A stretch of 64,000 bases of DNA, taken from positions 115,001 through 179,000 of the forward strand of contig CAICTM010000005.1 of NCBI GenBank assembly GCA_903772945.1, in the 5' to 3' direction. Below, piece by piece: positions 22,805-32,727 of this stretch. Each line of letters starts with the position of its first letter. The stretch's first letter is position 1. This DNA comes from Seminavis robusta (lineage: Eukaryota > Bacillariophyta > Bacillariophyceae > Naviculales > Naviculaceae). A model generated the notes under the pieces. That model was given only the letters and a program-made list of their open reading frames with translations. It was not told where the DNA came from and did no database searches. Position numbers and translations under genes: made by a program.

Positions 22805-23184
22805 TCAACTGATTTGATTTAGGCGAGTACCGGTAGCGAGCGGGGAAGCAACTAGCCGTAATAAGTCCTCTGATTGACGACGGAGAGCAAGCAGTACTGT
22901 TTGGGCCAGGAAGGCATGTAAACGAGGCACCCAGAGCCCCCACCAATAGTAGGGTAGATGCGATTGTTTCCAAAACAAATAGAAGAATTGTGCATGTTGG
23001 CCTTGGATACTTTGTCTTCTGTGAGATCTTGGTACATCTTGCCAGAAGTACAAAACTTTATTCGTGTACAGCCTCCGAGAGTGTTTGGAAGGTCGACAAA
23101 GAGCCTCGTTTGATGCGCTCTACCATACCAGTACATGTACACCTCTTGCAGATTATCTTCGAAACATTCTATCAACCAATGCAA
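22805..23184 (-). other. Possible gene remnant specific to the right duplication unit
   Basis: A reverse-strand frame of about 110 codons (22852-23184) has protein-like composition (Cys/Gly/Tyr spaced, e.g. GGGSGCLVYMP), but I recognise no family, start context or splice partner. The left unit lacks about 230 bp of it. It could be an exon fragment or chance. Confidence 0.2.
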
Positions 23185-23608
23185 ACGGCCGCCTTCAAGG
23201 AACTGCCATTATTGGGGCTGTGGCTCTCTGGATGAGGAAGAGAAGTGGAGGGTGCAAAGGGCATCTTTTGCGGTGCGGTTGAAAAAGCGAGTCTGTATGT
23301 ACTGTACGTACTGTAAATACTCCAGTACCAGTACTGGCTAGTACGGTAGACATTACAGTACAGTAGTACATTGTAGTCTACCGTACGTACGGACGTACGG
23401 TTTGCATTCAGCTCTTTCAGCAGCAAATCAGCTCCTCGGAGCTCTCCTCGATCTGTTCGCTCCATACTGGTAGTCCTCACTCTTGCACTCTTGTAGGCTG
23501 GTGCTCTACACTGTACAGTACTGTGCTAATGAAGTCAGCTTGAGCTCCTCATCGATCATCTGAATCAGTCCCTCATTTTCTCCCGGATTCCTTTACGAAA
23601 GAGTGGAG

Positions 23609-24971
23609 ATGTCACAATCTACACTGGGTACGGAAGGTGATGATGATTCCACCATAGCCTATTATTATGTTCCTGTAATTGTGCTGGGGACAATCACATC
23701 AACTCTATCCATATTAGGCTCTGGCTGCATTGTTTACATGTCTTCCAGACCCAACCAATTGAAGCATATCAAACAACGGCTGCTTCTGGCTCTCAGCATC
23801 TCAGATATGGTGTCATCTGCTTTCTGGATGTTGATGCCATATTTGGCTCCCAAGTGGGTTGGGACTCCTGGAGCAGTGGGGAATCATGCCTCCTGCACAA
23901 CAGGTGGCTTCTTCATCTTGGTATTCATCAAGGTGTCATCGTTCTACAATGCTTATCTGAGCATCTATTTCCTCTTGATTGTCTGCCGAAATTGGAAGGA
24001 GCATGACTTTCGGAAACCGTTGGAAATTGGGGCACATGTGCTCGCCACAACGTTGCCATTGGCTGTTGACATTTCAGCTGCAGCAACTCAATCCATCAAT
24101 CCAACTCCTTTTTTTGCAAACTTATGTATGTATGGCCCTTATCCTCTTGGATGTGTCGAGGAAGATGAATGCGAGAGGTCATCCAAGGCTACATCGCTCA
24201 TCTTTGTGGCAGCTTCCGTTCCACTCTTTTGGATCTGGACCATTGTGGGGCTCATCTGTACTGCCATTGTATGGCGGACTGCACGAAAGACATTTCGACG
24301 AAACAGTCAATACAATTTTGAACAATCCATTCGACATTCCATTGGACAATCCATTCGACAATCTAGCAGCCGGACCAGTATTGCCAGGAGTTCTGAAAGC
24401 AACAATGATAAAATGGTCCGAGAAATGGGGACTCAGGCAGCACTTTATGAAATGGCATATTTGAATTCTTGTATCTGGCCATTGCTTATGATGATCTTAT
24501 TTGGATCCATTTCAGATGCGGAGCTTGCAGAGAGGAACTTGCAGCCAGGTTTCTACATTTTGAAATTATTGACCATGCTTTTCTATCCTTCTCAGGTGAG
24601 TTTTTTTCTTCTTTCAGGTTCATTTGGATTTGGATGTGTTCCTTTCCCAGTAGGTCTGATGATCCAGAGATTCATGAAACTGCTCTTCCAAATGTATACC
24701 ATAGGGTGCTTGGAATTTCTTTGTCTACACACGACCAAGAGTCATTCACTGGAAAAAGGCACAGCCAGAATACTCTACACTACAAATCTACAGGGCAGTC
24801 CTCTCCGGCAAGGCACCGCCTAGGAGCCGATCAGGGAGATTTTCAAATACTGGTGACCAGACTGTTGATCCTTGTCAACCTACGAATCGAAATGGGGAAG
24901 AGACGACGGCAGAAGATGACGAAAAGACCAATAGAGTAGTGGAGACTCGCTCGACAATCTGCTCCCATTGA
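23609..24971 (+). CDS. Seven-transmembrane receptor, cAR/GCR1-like (receptor 2)
   Basis: Exons 23609-24595 and 24705-24971 (phase 0 intron, GTGAG...ATAG) encode 417 residues; the longer frame running through the donor is intron read-through. The start is the ATG at 23609. It is the sister of receptor 1 with the same seven helices, HASCTTGGFF after helix 2, GCVEEDECERSS in loop 2 and FYPSQ|GAWNFFVYTRPRV at helix 7. The third loop has an extra SIRQ-type repeat (IRHSIGQSIRQS), and the tail ends differently (RSTICSH). Changes from receptor 1 are few and leave all hydrophobic segments intact, so both look functional. Role: probable G-protein-coupled receptor at the plasma membrane. Confidence 0.85.
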
Positions 24972-25848
24972 TTGACACTCCTGTGAAATGGAGGGTCGGC
25001 AACAGTCGGAAGGTCCTCTCCGTTTGGTCTAGCTAGCATGACATGCAGCATGGCGGCAGTGCGTCCATCGGTTTTGCATGCTTGAAGAGGACTCGTTGGA
25101 TAACTTGGGCTATCGAATCAAATCGACAATCAGCTCGGGCTCCCGCTTGGATTCTCCCAATCAAGGGTGGGCTTGGAATTTCCGAAAGAAGCCAGTGAGC
25201 ATTCTCGGAGAAGGAGCATTCTCAGAGAAGGAGCGCAGAGTCTACTGCAGCAACTGTCACAGCAGTCTTCACTTCACGATGGGGGAGAGGCAAGCGAGCA
25301 TGAAAGTTATTTCTGTGGCATTCCGTAGACTAGAATGTTATCTACCGTATGCACGATCAGAAGGGCCCACAGTTGAGTTGTCAACCTTGTTCTCATGAGC
25401 AGAACACGTCGTAGCGAACAACAGGGGGCGGGACAAGCATGCTTCAGCAATCCTTCCTTGCTTTCAGGAGCTCCTGTGGATCCTTGGAAGAGAACGGTAG
25501 ATGCCGTCAGAGAGGCTTGGCTCTGACGGCTTGGTGGCAGCCCGTCGTAAAAGCTTGAGCTCTTGCTCCTAATAAATAAGACACCTTCATCACGATCCCA
25601 GCCCAAGAACTGTCCCCGTGTGTGATAATTGACACGTGCAGATTGATGGCGCAGTGCCCGCAACACTTCTAGCCAGCAAGTGCTTCGTACGTGTTGCGTA
25701 TTGTTTGAGTGCGTATCGGCTCTTTGGTTGTTGTAGTTCAAGGAATGAATCCTTCCCCCTCATGGGTTCGTCGTCTTCAAGGAATCCAACTGCTGTCAGC
25801 ATCCAAGATGCAAATATAACTGCTGGACTTGCTGGTTGAACTATTGTT
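24972..25848. other. Intergenic between convergent receptors 2 and 3
   Basis: Right-hand copy of the duplicated flank (see 21478-22279). No gene recognised. Confidence 0.5.
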
Positions 25849-27296
25849 TCAATTCGCGTCATCCTCGTAGGCATCCTCCTCGGATTGTGGCTGTTGAGGT
25901 TTCTCTTCTTCTTCTTCTTCTTCTTGCTCTGATGATTGTTGTGGTTGTTGTTGTTGCTGCTGCTTCGATTGTTCCACTGGTACTTTGAATTGTCGTGAAT
26001 GCTTGGTACTGATCCTGGACCCAGTATACCTGTTCGTAGTAGGAGTCTTGCACGCAACCACCTGTCGGAATATCCAAAGACACGATTTGTTCGGTTCTAC
26101 TTCCCGCCATCGTTTGACTTTGGGGCGCGTAAAGACAAAGAAATTGAGGAATCCCTATACAGGCGGAAGGATATAATGTATGTGAGACAGCAAAATGATA
26201 TTCCTCCACAAGCAAATGATAGTAGTGTGGCAAAACTAATAACGGAGCAAATAAATTCACTCACCTGTAGAGGATAGCAGATCCAAAACATGACCTTTAA
26301 CACGTAAAATCCTGGCGTCAATTTCACCTCTTCCATGTCCGCGTCTGTCAGAGCACTGGAAATAGTGACGACGATCAGAGGCCAAATAATGGTTTGAAAG
26401 CACACCAAGGAATACAGAATCGCTTGCATGGCCACTTGTCGGATTTTGGCATCATTGGGATCTTCCGAGGAGGCTGTGGAGGATGCTGTCATGCTGATTC
26501 TCCGCAGCGTGTCATTGGCCACACTGCTCATTCGATGCAGAATCGTCGAGCTTTCCTCTGCTGGAGGACGAATGGAATTTTCAAAGCGATACTGACCGCT
26601 TCGTTTCAATGTCGTCCGGACATGGAGCCAGACGAGCACGGTACAGGCAAATCCAGCCACGGAAAAGGAAACGTAGAGCACTCCCGAAATGGCCAAAAAG
26701 ATAGTCAGAGTGGTCCGGTTGGATCGGCTGCACTCATCATTGTCATTATTACAACCCCACGGCGACACGGCATAAATGCAAAGATTGTTTTGCATGGGAG
26801 ACGGATTGATGGATTGTGTGGCCACCGCGGTCGTTTCAATGGCCACTATCGTGACAATGGCACAGGTGTGACACACAATCTCGAGCTGTGGTCGATTTCT
26901 GAAATCATGTTCTCGCCAATTGCGGACGACGACCAAGTAATAGTACATGCTCAAGAAGGCGTTGTAGATACATCCCATCTTATTGGATGCCAGAAAGAAA
27001 AAGCCAATGGCCGAACAGGATGCATGGCTCCCCACAGCACCAGGCAACCCAATGTACGAGGGAATCAAGTAGGGCATCAAGAGGAAGCAGGCGGATGTCA
27101 GACAATCCGCCACGCTCATTCCAAACAAGATGCGATGGACAATCTTGGTCCTCGTGTCTCGGGACACCATGTAGATGATACAGAGTGACCCCAGCAGTGA
27201 GAGGGTGGACGTGAGAGTCCCAATCACCATCAACGGGATGTAATGCGCTTCGTCCATGATCTGAGGAGCATCTTCTGTGGGTGTTGGGGATGACAT
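25849..27296 (-). CDS. Seven-transmembrane receptor, cAR/GCR1-like (receptor 3)
   Basis: Exon 1 27296-26265 and exon 2 26154-25849, joined in phase 0 (GTGAGT...TATAG), give 445 residues. It has the same architecture as receptors 1 and 2 but is clearly more divergent: GAVGSHASC after helix 2, loop 2 with Cys pairs and an N-glycosylation-type Asn (SRSNRTT), third loop with Ser/Arg, and helix 7 ending CYPLQ|GFLNFFVFTRPKVKRW, the closest of the four to the cAR QGFLNF motif. The cytoplasmic tail is Gln- and Glu-rich (runs of Q and E) and ends EDAYEDDAN. Transcribed opposite to receptors 2 and 4. Its 3' exon holds the duplication boundary. Confidence 0.85.
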
Positions 27297-27947
27297 GATG
27301 TTTGTGAAGATGAGAGAAACAACTCAAGCCATCTTCAACAAGATCGACGGTTGGGATGGCTAGCTGGTGGACTGCAGTCTGCATAAGGACCGGTTTAGCG
27401 GTTTAGGTTGTTGCGTGAAAATCGATGATGGAACCTTCATCTTGGTCTCGAAGTCTCGAAAAGCTCTTCAAGGAACCAGGGCAAGGAATTAAATAAGAGT
27501 CATCGTTGTCAAAGCACAGTCATTTTGTTGTTCCTTGTTGTTCCAATTTGACCAATGAAATGGTGAGTGAATGTGCGTCTTAATTAAGCTTCAACCTGTT
27601 TTCTTTTGGCATTTCACCTTTTCGGGTGGAGTATTTGAGGATTTAAGAGGCAAACTTACGGGCCTTGCTTTTCACCTTTTAAAGCTTAACGGACTTGCTT
27701 TTCACCTTTTAGTTTTGGGCAGAAAAGACAACTGGAAATGCGGGTCGGTTCGAGACAGGAACACAACCCCGTTCGACCTGCATCGTTCTATCTCCAGCAT
27801 CCACTAGCTAGTCTACTGCACTTCGATATCTGCGCATCTGCACTACGGACCGTAGATCATCTATCTCTGTCCTACAACTGCTGTTAGTTGGGAGATTGAG
27901 CAATAGCCGTAAAAGCAGGGAAAAAGTTGTGCGCCAATCTTTTTAAA
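27297..27947. promoter_or_regulatory. Divergent promoter region of receptors 3 and 4
   Basis: 651 nt between two head-to-head receptor genes. It contains two copies of a GGxCTTGCTTTTCACCTTTT word (27661-27680 and 27691-27710) and related TTTCACCTTTTCGGG at 27611. No TATA element is obvious. Confidence 0.45.
27661..27710. repeat. Two direct copies of a 20-bp word in the receptor promoter
   Basis: GGCCTTGCTTTTCACCTTTT and GGACTTGCTTTTCACCTTTT lie 30 bp apart, start to start, in the intergenic region between receptors 3 and 4. They may be paired protein-binding sites or a small tandem duplication. Confidence 0.6.
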
Positions 27948-29420
27948 ATGGAGAACATTACAGCCGAACATCTCCACACAATACAAGACCACCCTAATAA
28001 TAATGAACTGGAGGATGCTCGCTACATTCCCATTGTGGTGTTGGGATCGTTGTCCAGTAGTCTATCACTGATTGGCTCTGCCTGCATCGTCTACATGTCC
28101 TGCCATGAACTGAAACACATCAAGCAACGCCTCCTGTTGTCCCTGTCTCTGGCGGACATGGTTTCTTCCATGGCATGTCTCTTGATGCCATTTGCCGTGC
28201 CGTCCTTTTTGGGTCTTCCGGGTGCCATTGGAAACCACGCTTCCTGCACGACGGTGGGCTTCTTTCATCTGTTTACGTTTAAATTGGGAGCATTCTACAA
28301 TACTTATTTGAGCCTCTACTTTCTGCTGCTGGTCCGATGGAACTGGAAAGAACACAACTTTTCCAAAACTGCCGAAGCGGTCGCTCATATCATCGCCGTG
28401 GCAATCCCGTTGAGCATTGATGTAGCGGCGGCAGCCACGCAATCCCTCAATCCCCTGCCAGGACTCGCCAATGCATGTGCCTATTCCACCTACCCGGTGG
28501 ATTGTGGGGACGAACAAGACTGTCAACGTTCCACCTTACAAACCATCTTGGTGTTGCATCGTGTGGCGGGCTCGGTCGTACTCCTCATTTCCATTCTTGG
28601 ATTTGGTGCCACTGGCATGGTCTGGTTCACGGCCCGCAAACAATTCCAAACCAGTCGCAAGTATCGCTTTGATCGATCCGACTCATCCCTGACGAAGCCA
28701 GCAACAACGAGCAGTCGTACTGGCAATGCCAAATCTTCCAGTAGTATGGATGCCAACGACAAGTATATTCGACAAGTTGGAGTTCAGGCCGTACTTTATT
28801 CCTTGGGTACGTACAGTACAGAACGTGTGTTTTTGAATGAATCAAACTAAAGGATGATGATGGTTATCTAACCTGTTTCTTTGACTCTGGAAACGCTACT
28901 ATGGCCTACTTGAACTCCTTCCTGTGGCCATTTACTACCTTGGCTTTGAGCTCCACAACGTCACCAGAGCAACTGGGGCAAAGAGATTTCTATGGAATCC
29001 AAATTCTATTTTGGATCTTGTTTCCATTACAAGTAAGTCACAGAGGTTGACCTCGACGAAGCCTTGCTTGGTCTGGAATCGCTGTCTCATTTTTATTTGA
29101 CATTCGTTGCCTTGTCGAATCAAAAACAGGGAGCCTTTAACTTTTTTGTCTACACCAGACTGTCCGTCCAACGGTGGAGACGTGTCCATCCAGAGGCTTC
29201 CATATTCTGGATTTACGGACAAATACTCACCTGTGCCGTGCTTCCCAACCACAATCGTGGGTCTACCGTCCACCGTAACACAAGCAGAAGAGATGTACGA
29301 TTGTCCCCACAAAAGGCTTTGGAGCAGCAGCGCAGTACGGGTCGGGAAGAGGATGGGTCCTCCCTCCAGCAACCAGCTGCATCATCGAATCCTCCCGAGC
29401 AAAAAGTCGAGTCCCCGTGA
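27948..29420 (+). CDS. Seven-transmembrane receptor, cAR/GCR1-like (receptor 4), with an unresolved intron
   Basis: Coding blocks 27948-28806, about 28890-29032 and 29130-29420. The ATG at 27948 (MENITAEH) is preferred over the TTG further up. Helices 1-5 match the other receptors (GAIGNHASC, NWKEHNF, ATQSLNPLPG, a Cys-containing loop 2). The third block reads GAFNFFVYTRLSVQRW after a normal phase 0 intron, GTAAGT...ACAG. Helix 6 (MAYLNSFLWPF) lies in the second block, in another frame from the first. The donor GTACGT at 28807 has no AG acceptor close before it, and the other three receptors have no intron here. Either a non-AG acceptor is used or the gene is newly broken. Confidence 0.65.
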
Positions 29421-30347
29421 TGTTGAGGATTCAATGTATTTGTGCCTGCAGTACGTGGGGAAGATGGGTTATAGGTGGGTACCACCGTTACAATAGTCGC
29501 TGCGCACCAATTGCAATCGAGGAAAAGGTGCGTCAACAAACGCTACTGTACCGTACGGTGCGTCGAACAGCGAGTGCAACGCCGCAGAAGTCGTTGCCAG
29601 CGTTAGTTCTGAGCAAATTATTGTGAAACGTTCTGGAAAGCCAGGTGCTACAACTTTCGATTTAGCTATGATAGCTATATCGTCATCCAAAGCCAATCCA
29701 AGGAGGCAGTCACCTGGGATGTTTCGGGACAGCCTCGATCTTCAAGACCAGCACGATGGACAGTCGTCTCGGCTGTCAAGCAGAGCTGTGAGGCAAATGA
29801 CTTGCATTTGCCAACATTGAATTCAATTTGGTTCGATAAGCAAATGCTAATGTTATCGTAGCCATTCTCGCATTGACTTGCCTTGGATCAGCTACCTGTG
29901 CAAGTTGCCAGGAAATCGACCTTAGTTAGTGCTGGTTTCTTACGCCTTACGCAGCCCACGTGGGATCTTTTGGTTCCAGAGGTCTACGCCAGGATCATTT
30001 GCGTAGACAGGATCATTTGAGGCATGCAGATTGCCTGGAGCACGACCAAAAGCCGCACTCATCGTGATTTTTTTGCTAGTATCGTAAATCGATAAACCCA
30101 TGCAGTCGTATGAATTTTTGGGTTTTTAGAAAATAAATATGAAAGGTACATTATTGCCAGACCAAGATTGATTGATGGATTGATTGCGTACTCTAATGGC
30201 ACTTCGTGCTGCCATTTTGATGCATTTGTTGCGTGTGCGGAACTCGCGAAATGTTTGGAACTTCTGGGCTTTTACTACTTCTTTTTGGATCCCCCACTAC
30301 ATGTATTATTTCTCCTCGTTTTGTTTGTCTTTGGACAACGACCTGTT
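29421..30347. other. Intergenic, no supported gene
   Basis: Only short frames without recognisable content. A TGATTGATGGATTGATTG repeat-like stretch lies near 30168-30186. Confidence 0.5.
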
Positions 30348-31193
30348 TTAGAGACTACCAGCCGTTTGCTGTCGATCCATACATTTTTCTTCTTCTGCTT
30401 CATCACCCTGTGCCGCCGCCGCCGCTTTCGCCGCTTGACTATTGATTTGATGCTTGACATAGAGCGGCAAGACTTGTCGCAATACTTCATTGGTAACCGC
30501 CCCGTGTTTTCGCAATACCTTTTGCAATTTGGCAAATTGTTTGGGATCCTCCAAAATTTGCGCAATTTCATCCGTCCCCACCGTCAATCGTTTGATGGTT
30601 TCTTCGTGTTCGGCAAATCGTGCTGCGTCGGACGACCGCGGTGGTGCCATGGATTCCAGCGTCTGCAAAAAGGAATGCGGCTGTGTCGTGTTGGAGCGGG
30701 ATAGTGGACGCATCGTCGACATGCGAGTCGGTGACAACGCTCGCATCTTGTGTGCTGCGGCCGTATCAAATGTCGACATGCGTCGAACGGCCAAGGCACC
30801 GTCCTTTTCGTTCATGGTAGACGAACGACCGACGCGACGACGTCCTCGTTTGGGGCCTCCTTCACTCAAGCTCAATTGTTCGAGTTGTTTCTTTTCGCGA
30901 CTGGCACGAGCGGCTAATCTCTTTTCTTCCAACGAAGCGACATCCGCCATGACAAAGGAACTCGAGTCACTCTCTTCTTCTTCTTCCGCTTGGCCAAAAA
31001 ACGACATGAGCGACATGCGTCCGGCTTTGCGAGGCGTGTTCTTGCGACAAATCTGAACCGACTGTTTGTTGGCTACCGCTTCTTCCAAGAGACTCGTGCT
31101 GCCATCGTCAAAGTCATCGTCTTCCGCGTCGTCGTCGTCTTCCAACTCTTGTCGGGGTTCCGCCGTGTACGGTGTAGGGTACATGGTCGTCAT
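30348..31193 (-). CDS. Hypothetical acidic/basic low-complexity protein
   Basis: 281 residues from an ATG at 31193, uninterrupted. Residues 16-32 are Asp/Glu-rich; a Ser/Arg-rich middle (about 100-170) carries repeated RMST/RPLS words that look like phosphorylation sites. A predicted helical region (about 195-270) contains DEIAQILEDPKQFAKLQKVLRKHGAV and an Ala-rich stretch. No known domain, signal peptide or membrane segment. An antisense frame of 188 codons overlaps it; I prefer this strand because of its length, the start position and the charged-helix composition. Function unknown. Confidence 0.55.
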   Translation of the reverse strand: MTTMYPTPYTAEPRQELEDDDDAEDDDFDDGSTSLLEEAVANKQSVQICRKNTPRKAGRMSLMSFFGQAEEEEESDSSSFVMADVASLEEKRLAARASREKKQLEQLSLSEGGPKRGRRRVGRSSTMNEKDGALAVRRMSTFDTAAAHKMRALSPTRMSTMRPLSRSNTTQPHSFLQTLESMAPPRSSDAARFAEHEETIKRLTVGTDEIAQILEDPKQFAKLQKVLRKHGAVTNEVLRQVLPLYVKHQINSQAAKAAAAAQGDEAEEEKCMDRQQTAGSL

Positions 31194-32727
31194 GGTGATT
31201 GATCACTATATAGTAGTGGTACTTGACAACTTGAAAAGACAAGGAGATGGATGGGACAATGAGAATGGTAAGAGCCGAATCCTTTTGCGTGTGTGTGTCA
31301 CGAAGGAGGACAAGAGGAGAATGGTGCGTTTGATGACCAAGGATCTGTGAAAGATTTGATCTGGCTTCAGCAACAACTGGGGCTGCAGAGAAGACTACTG
31401 TACAACAAGAAGTGCTTGATGATGAACCTCTACTATTACCAACAAGATGGCGAGTGAACGAAGGAAGTCAGGTGCTTCTCCCCACTGCTCTGTTCTCTGT
31501 TGTCTCAAAGTTCGACAACGGCTCACCGCCGCTAAGCGGTCATTATTTTAATAAAGGTGACAACAAGATGGCACGAAAGATTTTGGAACAAAAAGAATCC
31601 AATGTCATTAAGCCTTTCTAATCGTTGATTTAATGGTTACATTTTCACTGGTTAATTAGCAAGACCCCTTGAAGTACTTTAAGTGAGACAGTGGTGCAGT
31701 GCGTTGTAATTCGTATGTTTAGTCGAGTGAGTCAAAGATACTCAAAGATCCAACCCACTGCCCACAAATGGTTGAACTCGCAACTCAAATGTTCCTTTTC
31801 CTTGGCTGTTGCAAAAGGTGGCCTCTTGTCTGCTGCCGAGGCACCAAACAAAAGAGAGATGCTTAGTATCATACTGAGTGACAGAGATCAAGACAGGGCT
31901 TCTGGAAACGGGCGAAGCTTCCTACCAGCAGCCAAAGAGTATCACATGAAGATACGGTAGAGATGCTCACATGATACCTGTGTCACAGCGTTCTCAACGC
32001 ATTTCGTTGAGTATTGGTACCGATTGATTGATAGAGAGATGGGCATGCTGCTAGACGCATGCGTGTGGTACGTGCAATCACGCCACCAACAGGAACTGGA
32101 TGTCCTTGTCTACGAGGATCCAAAAATTTGAATGCAAGGCTGTAAGGAAGCTAGGAGTATCCCAATCCCGGAAGAGTTCCAATACTCCTACCAGAAAGCT
32201 CTTTCAGGGACAGTAGTCCTCAACATACATGAGACGACAGTACGCCAGACACTCCTTTCAGAAAGACGACAATTCGCCAGACAGTACCTTGTGTTGCAGT
32301 GGATTCCTACGGACACGGGCCGTTGCGCATGCTATCCCGTACAAACAACAGTTGGAATTTCCAATCCATGAGCGTCAAACATGCTAACGTGCGTGATTGG
32401 AGTTGTCTTTGCCTTATGAATGATGGGAATAATCAGTCTTTGCCTTATGAAGGATCAAATTCCAAAATCATTATCTATAGGCAAACAGACGCTACAACTC
32501 GCATCACGGGAGACAAGAGTTGGTCCTCTCTTTAGAAATGGGATCCCTTTTCAACTCAACGGAACGGAGGCAAACCCATAGATCCGATCGGCACTTTGAA
32601 CAACCCCCCAACAGACTCACAATTTTGCCAAAGCAGTTTTGGAAAAGCACCCACCAGCTGATCCGATCCACTGCTCTTGCCAATCTCCACCTTTTTGTCT
32701 TCTTCTTCTTCTTGCTGGTAATCCACC
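31194..32727. other. Intergenic, no supported gene
   Basis: 1.5 kb between divergent genes. Frames are short and no domain, RNA gene or clear repeat is seen. A poly-CTT pyrimidine tract (32699-32713) lies just before the next start codon. Confidence 0.5.

Larger units (their letters stand above)
22429..26035 (+). repeat. Tandem segmental duplication, right unit
   Basis: Right copy of the unit at 18508-22428, ending inside the last exon of receptor 3, which continues intact to 27296. This shows the right-hand boundary is the original arrangement. Contains receptor 2. It lacks the MITE-like element of the left copy. Confidence 0.85.

Noticed and set aside
30490-31056. 188-codon forward frame
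   Set aside because: Antisense shadow of the longer reverse gene 30348-31193; composition is the mirror of its Ser/Arg codons.
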